Assembly: GCA_035690865.1 (NCBI GenBank) | Contig: DASSKE010000002.1 | Location: forward strand, 62,001-126,000 | From: CAMLQK01 sp035690865 | Lineage (GTDB): Bacteria > Patescibacteriota > Saccharimonadia > Saccharimonadales > UBA4665 | Direction: 5' to 3' | Length of the DNA: 64,000 nucleotides | The notes under the pieces: generated by a model | The model's input: only the letters and a program-made list of their open reading frames with translations | What the model was told of the DNA's origin: nothing | The model's database searches: none | Program-made: the position numbers and the translations under genes | Shown here: positions 26,837 through 35,188 of the stretch, piece by piece | Layout: each line of letters begins with the position of its first letter | Position numbering within the stretch: the stretch's first letter is position 1

Positions 26837-28023
26837 GTGAAACCTGTTAGTTCAATGCGCATCGGTATGATTGGTATGTACGGCGGTATGTGGCGGGAAT
26901 TTAACCCCGGCTGCTTCCTTATAGCTCATAAGACAAAGCAGGAGCTTCAAAAGCGCTTGCCGTCGGCGACTATAGATATATTCTCGATTGACAATAAATC
27001 TCAAAAAGATCTGCCTAATACCGTTTCGGTAGGTGGTTTGGACCTCACATTTTTTGGGAGCGATGAGCAGCACGCTTTTTTGGATGCTACTATCGGAAAA
27101 TACGACGCTCTGATTATGGGAGGCGATATAATTTGGGGTGGTGACGATGTTGTGCAAGATAACGACATCTTTTTTCTGAATACACCGCGGTTCCTGGCCA
27201 GTAAAACGCCACGAGTTGCCTTTAACTCGGTCCATACATTTTATGATGATGAAACAATTGTGCCGCAGCGGGATATGTTCCGTAAGGCGCATGAGCGAGC
27301 AGTGTACACCGCTGTGAGAACGCACGCGGTTCGTAACCGCCTGAAGCAGAACGCATTACAAGGGGTTCGCTATACACCAGACCCTGTGCTCGATTTGGAT
27401 ATGCAAACGCTCCCAAGCTCCGAGCCGCTGCTCACAGTGCCGCGCGATAAGCCGGTTTTGGGTATTTCGGTCCGCAAAAAACTTGCTGCAGATACAATAC
27501 AGGCATTAAAAAAGATCGATTTAAGCGCTTACACGGTCGTCATTCTGCCGTTTAGTAAACAGTATGATAATTTAGGCGCGCTTCATGAAATTCGAGAGCA
27601 GTTTGGGGATGCATTTTACTACTTTGACCACTATGTTGATCCGGTTAAGACGTACCAGCTCGTGGGTGAGCTCGATGTATTTCTAAATGACACCTACCAT
27701 GGCAATATCGCCGCCATTATTCAGCGTAAGCCGTTTATATCGCTTGACGTTGAACCTGAGTTACATCGCGCAAGCAGCAATTGTTAGATATAACAGGCAT
27801 CGACCAGCGTTACAACGTGCGCTTGGAGATTGGCAATCCTCAGAACAGTGCAACACTTACGCGTGAGATCCCCGCGCTGCTTGCAACGCCACTTAGTTAT
27901 GATCCGCATGCCATGCATAACGTGCATACCTTAATTCAGCGGCATTTTGACGCAATGGCAGCTGCTATTAGCGGTGCCTCAGCTGTGGCGCCTATTCTTG
28001 AGCGAGAGAAGGTTATTGCCTAG
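26837..28023 (+). pseudogene. Polysaccharide pyruvyl transferase-like gene, frameshifted
   Basis: The first part (26837-27787) shows the polysaccharide pyruvyl transferase fold: RIGMIGMYGG, DALIMGGDIIWGGDD, PRVAFNSVH, YTPDPVLDLD, and GELDVFLNDTYHGNIAAIIQRKPFISLD. In family members this last strand is followed by a helix of the type SKLxDLxxxxGxxxR. Here the frame ends in SSNC-stop at 27787, while the helix continues in another frame from 27779 (LLDITGIDQRY) to 28023. One missing base near 27776 would rejoin them. I prefer GTG 26837 as start (GAAAGGG seven bases upstream). It may be a real mutation or a sequencing error; slippery bases for programmed shifting are not evident. Confidence 0.7.
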
Positions 28024-28028
28024 GAATG

Positions 28029-28226
28029 CTATACATGCAGAGCTTGCAAAACGTGGTACACGACAATGCCTGGCCAAACCATGGCTTTTATGAGTGCCCA
28101 TAGCACCTGTAAAAATCCTGATGCCTGGTTAATAAAGTACACCGCGGCACCAATGTAGGTGACAAAGAAGATTCCTTTAGGTCCACCCGATTGCAGCTGT
28201 GTGGCATTTAGAGCTTTTTTTGACAT
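28029..28226 (-). CDS. Small membrane protein, 65 residues
   Basis: The product has a short polar N-terminus and two hydrophobic segments (GIFFVTYIGAAVYFI and VLWALIKAMVWPGIVVYHVL), so it probably spans the membrane twice. A strong GGAGGG Shine-Dalgarno eight bases before the ATG at 28226 decides the start over the ATG five codons upstream. It lies just downstream of the Crp-family gene on the same strand. No function can be assigned. Confidence 0.65.
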   Translation of the reverse strand: MSKKALNATQLQSGGPKGIFFVTYIGAAVYFINQASGFLQVLWALIKAMVWPGIVVYHVLQALHV

Positions 28227-28257
28227 TGCAAAACCCTCCATTACTCCTTCTATAGTA

Positions 28258-28905
28258 CTACAAAATAACGTTCAGCGCGCCGTGGCCGGTTTCTACAAAG
28301 CCGTCTTTCGACAGCTTTGAGAGTGTTTTACTCACCGTTTCTCGGGCGAGGCCGGTCAGTTCGGCAAGCTCCTGCTCAGTAATTCTGATACGAATGCGCC
28401 CGTCGGGCTGTTCATGGCCAAAACGTTTGGCTAAAATAGTTAACTCGTTTTTGAGCCGGTGATACGCATTTCCTCCCATAAGCTCAGCCAGTTTGGCCAG
28501 CAAACCATCTGTGCCACGGTAGACACGTTTGAGTAGATCGAGCGCCACATCAGGATGTTCTTGTAGGAAGGTGGTAGCTTGCTCTGGAGTTGCCGAGTGT
28601 ACGTCGCACGCCTCGAGCGCCTCAAAAAAGTATTGATTGGGAACGGCATTAAGCGCCGCGGACATAGGGAAGAACGACCCCGCCTTAAAAACGGTGAGCA
28701 TTACCTTGCCGCCTGCCTCATTGATGGCGTATTGGCCTACCATTCCCGACTTAAGGTAGAACACGTCTGGCACGGTGCCGTCAGCAAAAATAAGCACCTC
28801 GCCTTTGGCAAGATGCTTGGTTGGTTTATCTGCAAAAAAATCAGCTACAATCTGCTCCATAATAGTATCTGTGACCCCGGTTACATACTTTTTCTTTATA
28901 CGCAT
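28258..28905 (-). CDS. Crp/Fnr family transcriptional regulator
   Basis: From the ATG at 28905 the 215-residue protein has a cyclic-nucleotide-binding-like beta-barrel (HLAKGEVLIFADGTVPDVFYLKSGMVGQY), a dimerisation helix, and a winged helix-turn-helix with RITEQELAELTGLARETVSKTLSKLSKDG, the canonical Crp recognition helix. The cysteines of the Fnr iron-sulfur cluster are absent and the cAMP phosphate-binding Arg loop is not evident, so the signal is unknown. It diverges from the VKOR-pyrD operon with start codons only about 15 bp apart, making that operon an obvious candidate target. The start could be at other ATGs upstream. Confidence 0.88.
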   Translation of the reverse strand: MRIKKKYVTGVTDTIMEQIVADFFADKPTKHLAKGEVLIFADGTVPDVFYLKSGMVGQYAINEAGGKVMLTVFKAGSFFPMSAALNAVPNQYFFEALEACDVHSATPEQATTFLQEHPDVALDLLKRVYRGTDGLLAKLAELMGGNAYHRLKNELTILAKRFGHEQPDGRIRIRITEQELAELTGLARETVSKTLSKLSKDGFVETGHGALNVIL

Positions 28906-28919
28906 ATAGTATCGTAAGT

Positions 28920-29543
28920 ATGACAAAGTATCCATCCCTTGCGCTGTCTTCAACCTGGCAGCAATCATTACCGTACATCATGCTTATAGCAAGCGCCGTG
29001 GGCCTTGTGGCTTCGCTGGCGCTCAGCTACGACAAAATGCAGGTGCTTGCCGATCCAACATTTCAGCCGGGGTGCAATATTAACCCTATCTTGAGTTGTG
29101 GCTCGGTAATGTCAACGACGCAGGCCGAAATCGCCGGTATACCCAACACTTTTTTTGGGCTGATTGCATTTGGCGGTCTGAGCGGCGTAGCGGCTAGCTT
29201 GCTTGCGGGTGCAACATTTAAGCGGTGGTTCTGGATAGCAGTGCACGCCATTTCGGCCATGGGGGTTGGTTTTATGCTGTACCTTTTCTTTCAGAGTGTG
29301 TTTAGGATCCATGCAATTTGCCCCTGGTGTTTCTTTGTTTGGCTGGTGACATTCCCCGTCTTTTTAGCGGTGAGCGTCTATACTATTAGGGAGCATATCT
29401 ACCACGTGCCGCGTAACATTATTGTGGCGCTTGTGATGTATGGCGTGCAAAAACATCCCGGTAAAATACTAGCAGCGTGGTATGCGGTATTATTCGGCAT
29501 TTTGCTGACTCACTTTTGGTACTACTGGAGTACGTTGCTATGA
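28920..29543 (+). CDS. VKOR family quinone-dependent thiol oxidase
   Basis: The 207-residue membrane protein has about five helices and the four cysteines of bacterial vitamin K epoxide reductase homologues: the shuttle pair Cys52 and Cys60 (PGCNINPILSCG) and the active-site pair Cys134-Pro-Trp-Cys137 next to the quinone. These enzymes reoxidise DsbA-like proteins and pass electrons to quinone, replacing DsbB. No fused thioredoxin domain is present, so a separate DsbA partner is expected. TATAGT ends 9 nt before the ATG. Its stop overlaps the pyrD start (ATGA). Confidence 0.92.
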   Translation: MTKYPSLALSSTWQQSLPYIMLIASAVGLVASLALSYDKMQVLADPTFQPGCNINPILSCGSVMSTTQAEIAGIPNTFFGLIAFGGLSGVAASLLAGATFKRWFWIAVHAISAMGVGFMLYLFFQSVFRIHAICPWCFFVWLVTFPVFLAVSVYTIREHIYHVPRNIIVALVMYGVQKHPGKILAAWYAVLFGILLTHFWYYWSTLL

Positions 29544-30673
29544 TCGTTCCTTTGAGTGTGGCAGCAGCAGTCACCTATAAGCGAATTGCAAAGCCAGTCC
29601 TATTCCATCACGCACCCGACATTGTGCACGAGAGAATGCTACGTGTCGCAACGCATCTGCAACATCATCCTAATCTGTTGGCTATGCTTCGTGCCAGCTG
29701 GTCATACCAGAATGCGCCGCTGCTAAGCCAAACCTTACACGGCATTTATTTTGCAAACCCCGTTGGACTCTCGGCGGGTTTTGATAAGAATGTTGAACTG
29801 TCGCCACTTGTTCATGCCATTGGCTTTGGCTTTATGGAGGGCGGCTCGGTAACGCGATATCCGTGCGCCGGTAATCCGAGGCCTTGGTTCTACCGTTTGC
29901 CAAAATCGCGCTCCCTGGTTGTGCATGCTGGGCTGGGAAACTACGGGGCAAATAAAATTGCAAAAAAGATCGACGATTATCCCCGTGAGCTGTTTGATTA
30001 CTTTCCACTCAATATTTCTATCGCAAAGACTAATTCGCCGTCAGTCGTAGACCGCAAAGAGGGCATCGACGATTATGCGTACAGCTTCCAGAAGTTTGCC
30101 AAGAAAAAAGAAGTACGTATGATTACGCTCAACATTTCGTGTCCTAATGCCTATGGTGGCGAGCCTTTTACCGATCCTAAATCGCTTAATGCGCTTTTAA
30201 ACCGGCTCGACCGCAAACCTGCACCCGACAAAGCCGTGTTTATTAAAATGCCGAGTGATCTTTCGTGGCCGCAGTTTAAAGCGTTGCTTGCGGTTGCTGA
30301 TAGGCATAATATTCAGGGCATAACCATTGGCAATCTTACCAAAGACCGTCAACACGCGCGCTTGCGCGATCCGCTTCCCGACAATGTGCAAGGCGGACTC
30401 AGCGGCAAGCCTACTTGGGAGCGAACGAATAACCTTATTAAACAAACCTATCGTCAGTATGGCAAACGTTTTACTATCATCGGTGTGGGTGGTATTTTTA
30501 GCGCCGAAGATGCGTACACAAAGATCACGCTTGGGGCCAGCCTTGTGGAGCTTATTACGGGCATGGTTTTTGAGGGGCCGCAGCTTATCGGACAGGTAAA
30601 TAAAGGTTTAGCAGCGCTATTGGCACACGATGGCTATGCAAATATAGGCGAGGCAATTGGCTCAAGAGCCTGA
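29540..30673 (+). CDS. pyrD: Quinone-type dihydroorotate dehydrogenase
   Basis: The ATG at 29540 overlaps the VKOR stop; an earlier in-frame ATG lies inside VKOR. The 377-residue product has the N-terminal helical extension of class 2 enzymes (PDIVHERMLRVATHL), then the FMN barrel: NPVGLSAGFDKN, TITLNISCPNAYGG-like catalytic loop, FIKMPSD, GITIGNLTK and IIGVGGIFSAEDAY. It oxidises dihydroorotate to orotate, passing electrons to membrane quinone. The catalytic-loop base is Cys (ISCPN), as in class 1, whereas class 2 enzymes usually have Ser (SSPN). Coupling with VKOR suggests a shared dependence on the quinone pool. Confidence 0.9.
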   Translation: MIVPLSVAAAVTYKRIAKPVLFHHAPDIVHERMLRVATHLQHHPNLLAMLRASWSYQNAPLLSQTLHGIYFANPVGLSAGFDKNVELSPLVHAIGFGFMEGGSVTRYPCAGNPRPWFYRLPKSRSLVVHAGLGNYGANKIAKKIDDYPRELFDYFPLNISIAKTNSPSVVDRKEGIDDYAYSFQKFAKKKEVRMITLNISCPNAYGGEPFTDPKSLNALLNRLDRKPAPDKAVFIKMPSDLSWPQFKALLAVADRHNIQGITIGNLTKDRQHARLRDPLPDNVQGGLSGKPTWERTNNLIKQTYRQYGKRFTIIGVGGIFSAEDAYTKITLGASLVELITGMVFEGPQLIGQVNKGLAALLAHDGYANIGEAIGSRA

Positions 30674-30712
30674 TGTAGTGAGCAAACATATAAGTGCGGT
30701 ACACTAATATGT

Positions 30713-31462
30713 ATGGCGCATATCTTTATCGGCACATCGGGCTGGCACTATAACGATTGGATAGGGCAATTTTACCCACCGGATATCACGGGTTACCACG
30801 AGCTAACATATCACGCCCGCTTTTTTAATACGGTCGAGAATAACTCTTCTTTTTATCGCATTGCAAGCGAACCCACCTACAAAACCTGGGGCAAAATGGT
30901 CCCCGCTGACTACAGATTCTCTATAAAGTTGAATAAGCAGATTACACATATTAGCAGGTTGCAGGTAACCGATGCCGTGCGTGAACGAGTGCAGTACATT
31001 TTGGACACGACGCAGGTTTTAGAACAAAAGCTCGGAGCCTTGCTTATTCAGCTTCCGGCCAGTTTTACATTTGATTTACAACGCCTAGAAACATTCTTAG
31101 CCTTTTTTACCAAAGAAGTCCGGTCTCATCCGTTTGTATTTGATTTGGCTATAGAATTCCGCAATCGTTATTGGTTTACCAACGAAACCTATGCGCTTTT
31201 GCGAAAATACAATGTAGCGCTGGTGGCGGCGAACTCGTCGCGGTATCCTGGTACGCGCCAGGTAACGGCAAATATTGCCTATATCCGCATGCACGGCCCG
31301 GCAAAATTATTTGCATCGTCGTATTCAGACGAACAATTGCATGAACTAGCGGCGTATATTAACGGCATCTCACCTACAGTTGACCGGGTGTACGTGTATT
31401 TCAACAACGACTTTCATGGCTACGCAATTGCAAATGCCCAAACGCTGCAAAAGTTTCTTTGA
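30713..31462 (+). CDS. DUF72 (YecE-like) family protein
   Basis: The 249-residue TIM-barrel-like protein matches DUF72 closely: IGTSGWHYNDWIGQFYPP at the N-terminus, FFNTVENNSSFYRI, YRFSIKLNKQITH, and the C-terminal VYVYFNNDFHGYAIANAQTL. The family is widespread but its biochemical function is not established. TACACT ends 7 nt before the ATG with no Shine-Dalgarno, so it is probably transcribed separately from pyrD, 39 nt upstream. Confidence 0.93.
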   Translation: MAHIFIGTSGWHYNDWIGQFYPPDITGYHELTYHARFFNTVENNSSFYRIASEPTYKTWGKMVPADYRFSIKLNKQITHISRLQVTDAVRERVQYILDTTQVLEQKLGALLIQLPASFTFDLQRLETFLAFFTKEVRSHPFVFDLAIEFRNRYWFTNETYALLRKYNVALVAANSSRYPGTRQVTANIAYIRMHGPAKLFASSYSDEQLHELAAYINGISPTVDRVYVYFNNDFHGYAIANAQTLQKFL

Positions 31463-31593
31463 GTGCTTTGGCCATAACGACGATGGGCTAGTGACGTTAC
31501 TGAGCAGTGTTATGAGAATGCAGCAACGCTTCGTCTAAGAGGCCCGCAAGTATAAAGGCGAAGCTCACACCAGTACCGCCCTCAAGAGTCGGA

Positions 31594-31953
31594 CTATGTA
31601 AGGTCGGCACGTTTTCGGTAGATGGCCCAAGCCCACAAAATAGCACCAACCACCGTGGTTGCAAATACCATTGCGCGCTTCTCGGGCAGGATGTACATCA
31701 TGTCAAAGAGTATCTTTGTACCAAAATAGCCGGCAAGTACGTACACCGCCCACTTTTTTAGGCGCCACATGCCAATAATTATGGCAATATTACTGGCAAG
31801 GCCCAGCACGGCATATATGGCGTACCAGCCCGGGAGATCTCGGTAAATTGTATGCAAAGCATCCGTATTTGCGAGGTAGTAAGGTATTTGCAAATCACCA
31901 ATTAGCAAGAACAAGATCATAATTGCTAGGAATATACCTGGTTGTTTTTTCAT
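31594..31953 (-). CDS. Small four-helix membrane protein
   Basis: The 119-residue protein has four hydrophobic helices (about 6-22, 43-61, 67-82 and 94-112) and short polar loops, with basic residues placed for an inside C-terminus. It resembles the general layout of DoxX-like or DUF small membrane proteins but no family motif is clear. The 130 bp between the previous gene and its stop hold no recognisable feature. Confidence 0.6.
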   Translation of the reverse strand: MKKQPGIFLAIMILFLLIGDLQIPYYLANTDALHTIYRDLPGWYAIYAVLGLASNIAIIIGMWRLKKWAVYVLAGYFGTKILFDMMYILPEKRAMVFATTVVGAILWAWAIYRKRADLT

Positions 31954-32070
31954 ATTTTTGCGCTCCTTGCGTTTAACTTACTTATCAAGTTACTTTATTT
32001 TCAAGATAATGTCAAGAAAAATAGGCAGGAAACTTGTTGGCGCAGACGGCTTACCCTATATACTATAACC

Positions 32071-32517
32071 ATGAATTTACAGCGAGCTCTAGCACACCCT
32101 ATTGAAAGCTTTAGAACGGCACCGGTTTGGACTACAAAAGCGGCCCTTGGTGGCTTGCTTTTGACAGGAAGCATATATGCTGGAGGAGTACTGCTCGAAT
32201 CAGGTGAGGATATTATCGAAAAAACAGTGGTGAGCACCCTTTTTGGCGCTAATGCCGCCACGCTAGGCTACAGTATAAAGAATGACCTTAAGGCGATTGC
32301 GTACTATCATAATGTGCGGGATAGTGCGGAGGCCGCATTTGCGCGCCGCGGTGGTTACAGCGAAGCGTATGCTAGTCGAACACTAGGCTTATGGTGCGGA
32401 CGGCAAGCCACCCTCGTGGCCTGCGAACAGTTCGGTGAGGATGCCGCTCAGCAATATCGTGCTCTCGTGGCTGCCAATCGCAACGAGATCGCTCTTGGCA
32501 TGATCCCTCACATATAA
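32071..32517 (+). CDS. Uncharacterised protein with one membrane segment
   Basis: The 148-residue protein has a hydrophobic segment near the N-terminus (AALGGLLLTGSIYAGGVLL) and a weaker one at about 50-65, followed by a soluble helical region with three cysteines. TATACT lies exactly 6 nt before the ATG at 32071, which decides the start within a longer open frame. No family is recognised. Confidence 0.55.
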   Translation: MNLQRALAHPIESFRTAPVWTTKAALGGLLLTGSIYAGGVLLESGEDIIEKTVVSTLFGANAATLGYSIKNDLKAIAYYHNVRDSAEAAFARRGGYSEAYASRTLGLWCGRQATLVACEQFGEDAAQQYRALVAANRNEIALGMIPHI

Positions 32518-32545
32518 GAAGCCGAAAGACTTGCGACTTGCTCGG

Positions 32546-33100
32546 TTACTTATCTAGCCAAAGCTTAAAGTGCAGGAGAGCGCCAAGCGACTGGCCATCA
32601 GTTAGTTCACCGTCTGAAACCATTTTAAAAACATCTTGAATCGAAAACGCCTGCGGTTCTCGGATAGCCTCACCAGCTTCATGATGCGTGGCAGTTTTTT
32701 GCAGGTCCTGAGCCACAAAAACGTAGTTGTGGTCGTTGAGCGGTCCGTTATTCGACGGGTACATATCACCAAGTTGGGTCCATTTTTTTGCCGTAAAGCC
32801 AAGCTCTTCGGCAAGCTCATTTTGCGCCGCTTTCAGTGGCGCAGTGTTTCCGTCAATACCGCCACCAGGAATTTCCCATCGCCATGCCTGGAGCGGATAC
32901 CTGAATGACTCTATGAGATATATTTCACGGCGCTCAGTAAGCGCAATAACAATAACGCCCGGCTTTGACTCGATGACACTGTAGAGACCTTCTTCGCCGC
33001 CAGGGTTAATAATTTTATCTTCGCGCACAGTGAGCCAGGGGCTTTGGTATGCGATTCTTGAGCTTACTTTTTTCCATGGGTTGTCTGCTTGTGTGCGCAT
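32546..33100 (-). CDS. Nudix hydrolase, ADP-ribose pyrophosphatase-like
   Basis: The 184-residue protein has the ADP-sugar pyrophosphatase layout: PWLTVREDKIINPGG, a strand pair ending in RYPLQAWRWEIPGGGI, and a Nudix box with catalytic core NELAEELG. Two positions are unusual: the Arg of the REUxEE core is Asn and the first Glu of the box (Gx5E) is Thr, while the metal-binding Glu residues of the core are kept. It probably hydrolyses a nucleoside diphosphate derivative. TATACT ends 7 nt before the ATG. Confidence 0.85.
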   Translation of the reverse strand: MRTQADNPWKKVSSRIAYQSPWLTVREDKIINPGGEEGLYSVIESKPGVIVIALTERREIYLIESFRYPLQAWRWEIPGGGIDGNTAPLKAAQNELAEELGFTAKKWTQLGDMYPSNNGPLNDHNYVFVAQDLQKTATHHEAGEAIREPQAFSIQDVFKMVSDGELTDGQSLGALLHFKLWLDK

Positions 33101-33161
33101 GTAAAATAGTATACCAAGTAAAGCTTGGGCGTTCTATCTCTCCCGTGAGATGCCAGAATGC

Positions 33162-33190
33162 AGAAACCACCCCATAAAGAGGTGGTTTCT
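33162..33190. other. Intergenic hairpin, 10-bp stem
   Basis: AGAAACCACC (33162-33171) pairs perfectly with GGTGGTTTCT (33181-33190) around a nine-base loop. It lies between the divergent Nudix gene and the 52-residue gene. Only short T-rich tails follow on either strand, so it may be a weak terminator, an attenuator for the plus-strand gene or a protein site. Confidence 0.45.
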
Positions 33191-33263
33191 TGCCTGAAAT
33201 AATTTTGGCTGGGCATAGGGTACGGCAATATAACCTTCTATGATATGATTTGCGGAGCTTTAT

Positions 33264-33422
33264 ATGTTTGGTATTAACGATGAGAAATACGAAGAACTGC
33301 GACGGATACTAGAAAAGCAAAACGGACATTCATACACCCTCGAAGAGGTAAAGAAAATCGGCAGTAGTCTTATAGACTTTTTTTATCTGCTGATTGAACT
33401 CAGCGACCAGGAAGAGAGTTAG
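33264..33422 (+). CDS. 52-residue acidic helical protein
   Basis: A short open frame begins MFGINDEKYEELRRILEKQ, continues with an HSYTLEEVKKIGSSLIDF segment and ends in QEES. It is highly charged and predicted as two helices, with a helix-turn-helix-like spacing in the second half. GGAG lies seven bases before the ATG and TATGAT lies about 20 nt upstream, both supporting expression. I believe similar short proteins occur in other Saccharibacteria (memory, unverified). It ends with a four-base overlap against the convergent AAA-TOPRIM gene. Confidence 0.65.
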   Translation: MFGINDEKYEELRRILEKQNGHSYTLEEVKKIGSSLIDFFYLLIELSDQEES

Positions 33423-35140
33423 CCAATGATATAGCCTTCGAGTTCCTGGTATAGTGGCTTAACTTTAGGGTCTTCTCTCTTCTCGTAAATTATTTCGGCC
33501 AGCCGATGCATGATTTTAATTTTGTCACCAGTGAATTTAATCCTATCTTTAACCTCGCCGTTAATGACGTCCAAATCATCCGGTATCTCTAAAAGCTTTT
33601 GCTCACTCTTAGTAAGAAATGCGACCACCGCCGGGTCAAAAAGGTAGTTCTCAATTTCTTTACGCAACAAAACTTGAATACGATTTTCACTATCGGTTGC
33701 CATAATCTTTTGGCGTTCGTCGTCTGTAAACAATGGTTTATTGGGATGAGTCTTTTCGATCGTTGTATGTTTACTCAAAACTAAGTCGTGAGAATGCGGC
33801 TCAACACCTTGCTTATCACATCTTTTAACTCGACATCCATACGACCTGTCAACCAAAGCCATGACTCGGGTTTCTTTGCCCAGCATGAATCTTGCACCCT
33901 CAAGTCCAAGTCGGAATGCATAGACAGCATTTACAAGATCGGCGCAACTAATGAAGATAATATTTTTATCTGCAAAGATTCTCTTGTATAGGATTGAGTC
34001 TCTCAGGTCTTTACTGGCGCCTTCGCAATACACGACGGTAAATTGCTCACTCGTGCGGGGCATTACTCCCATATCTCCAAAACCGGCACCAAGCATTTGC
34101 GCTATGACGTTAAGACAGAGCCCGCCCTTATAACCACTGCTCTCATCCACATGATCTTGGTTTAAGTCTACTAAACTGCCCTTGTCGAAGAGGTATAGTC
34201 TTTGACTTTCCTCGAAACCAGATGCAGCACTTGCTACGAACGGACTATGTGTAGTAACGAAGAAAGTCACATCAGAATATCGATTCACAAAATCTTGAAG
34301 AATACCAGGTAGCTCTTTTTGCAACTTAGGGTGAAAGCCGATCTCGGGCTCTTCAATACAGATGATCCGCATAATATTTTCTTTGGTGGGAATATTGCGA
34401 AGCTGACCTTCAATGCCATAATAAAGTCGTATCATTGATCGCAATCCACCCGACAAAGAAGCGATCGGCACATGTTCTTCGCTGTCTTCGAAGTATATTA
34501 CTCGTCCACCGTGTTCAGCTTTTTCAACCAGTTGCAACATAATTGCATTATCGCTACGCATTGTTTTAATGATTGAATTGATTCTCTGTTTGCCGATGTG
34601 CGGGTAATAATTATTCAGGAATGTAATTAGGTGGTCTGAACTTGTTATATCAATGTCACCAAAATTAAAGTCCATGAAGGTCGGACGAATGTAATATCCG
34701 GACTCTAATTCCTGAATGGCCGAAACGTATGCCGTCGTAAAGCTTAGTGCTTCGACTCTCCGCAGCGCCTCGCGCCGACTATCGCCGTCGTGGTATCGCC
34801 ATAATGGTTCGTCGTCAATCGTTATAATTTCGTTTGCGCCGTGGTTCACTTGTCCATTCTGAATGTCGCTATCGACCGGCACCTGCATTTTAATAACCCG
34901 CCCGCTGGGCCTATTAATGCTAAATTTAAAGCCGCTATTATTAAAAGCATGCTTGTTTAGGCCTACGATATTAAAACTGCCGCTTCTAACATTAGTGTTG
35001 AGGGCAGCATTAAAAACCTGAAGACACTCCAAAACACTTGATTTACCCGAAGCATTTTCGCCAATAAGATAGTTAACTCTGGTAAGGTCATTCAATCTTA
35101 CCTTTTTGAGACTTTTAAAACCCTCTATAGTTATATCCAT
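33419..35140 (-). CDS. AAA ATPase-TOPRIM protein (OLD/PARIS-like)
   Basis: The 573-residue protein has an SMC/Rad50-like ATPase half: Walker A GENASGKS (27-34), signature LSGGLRS, Walker B IICIEEPEIGFHP and the switch FFVTTHSP. The C-terminal half fits a TOPRIM/DUF4435-type nuclease: VVYCEGASKDL (conserved Glu), VMALVDRS in place of the DxD strand, and RKEIENYLFDP. This architecture is shared by OLD nucleases, GajA and fused AriA-AriB of PARIS antiphage systems. I chose the ATG at 35140 with GAGGA six bases upstream, over a GTG at 35182. It lies 48 nt downstream of tRNA-Gln, a typical integration site. The defence role is inferred. Confidence 0.75.
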   Translation of the reverse strand: MDITIEGFKSLKKVRLNDLTRVNYLIGENASGKSSVLECLQVFNAALNTNVRSGSFNIVGLNKHAFNNSGFKFSINRPSGRVIKMQVPVDSDIQNGQVNHGANEIITIDDEPLWRYHDGDSRREALRRVEALSFTTAYVSAIQELESGYYIRPTFMDFNFGDIDITSSDHLITFLNNYYPHIGKQRINSIIKTMRSDNAIMLQLVEKAEHGGRVIYFEDSEEHVPIASLSGGLRSMIRLYYGIEGQLRNIPTKENIMRIICIEEPEIGFHPKLQKELPGILQDFVNRYSDVTFFVTTHSPFVASAASGFEESQRLYLFDKGSLVDLNQDHVDESSGYKGGLCLNVIAQMLGAGFGDMGVMPRTSEQFTVVYCEGASKDLRDSILYKRIFADKNIIFISCADLVNAVYAFRLGLEGARFMLGKETRVMALVDRSYGCRVKRCDKQGVEPHSHDLVLSKHTTIEKTHPNKPLFTDDERQKIMATDSENRIQVLLRKEIENYLFDPAVVAFLTKSEQKLLEIPDDLDVINGEVKDRIKFTGDKIKIMHRLAEIIYEKREDPKVKPLYQELEGYIIG

Positions 35141-35188
35141 CGTTTTCCTCGATGTATCCTCAATTCCAAACCGATTGAGCACACATCA

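Noticed and set aside
29477..29539. Earlier pyrD start inside VKOR
   Set aside because: ATG 29540 forms an ATGA junction with the VKOR stop and gives the family-like N-terminus.
31463..31593. Possible small gene or RNA between the DUF72 gene and the small membrane protein
   Set aside because: No start with signals, no hairpin with T run and no RNA gene pattern was found.
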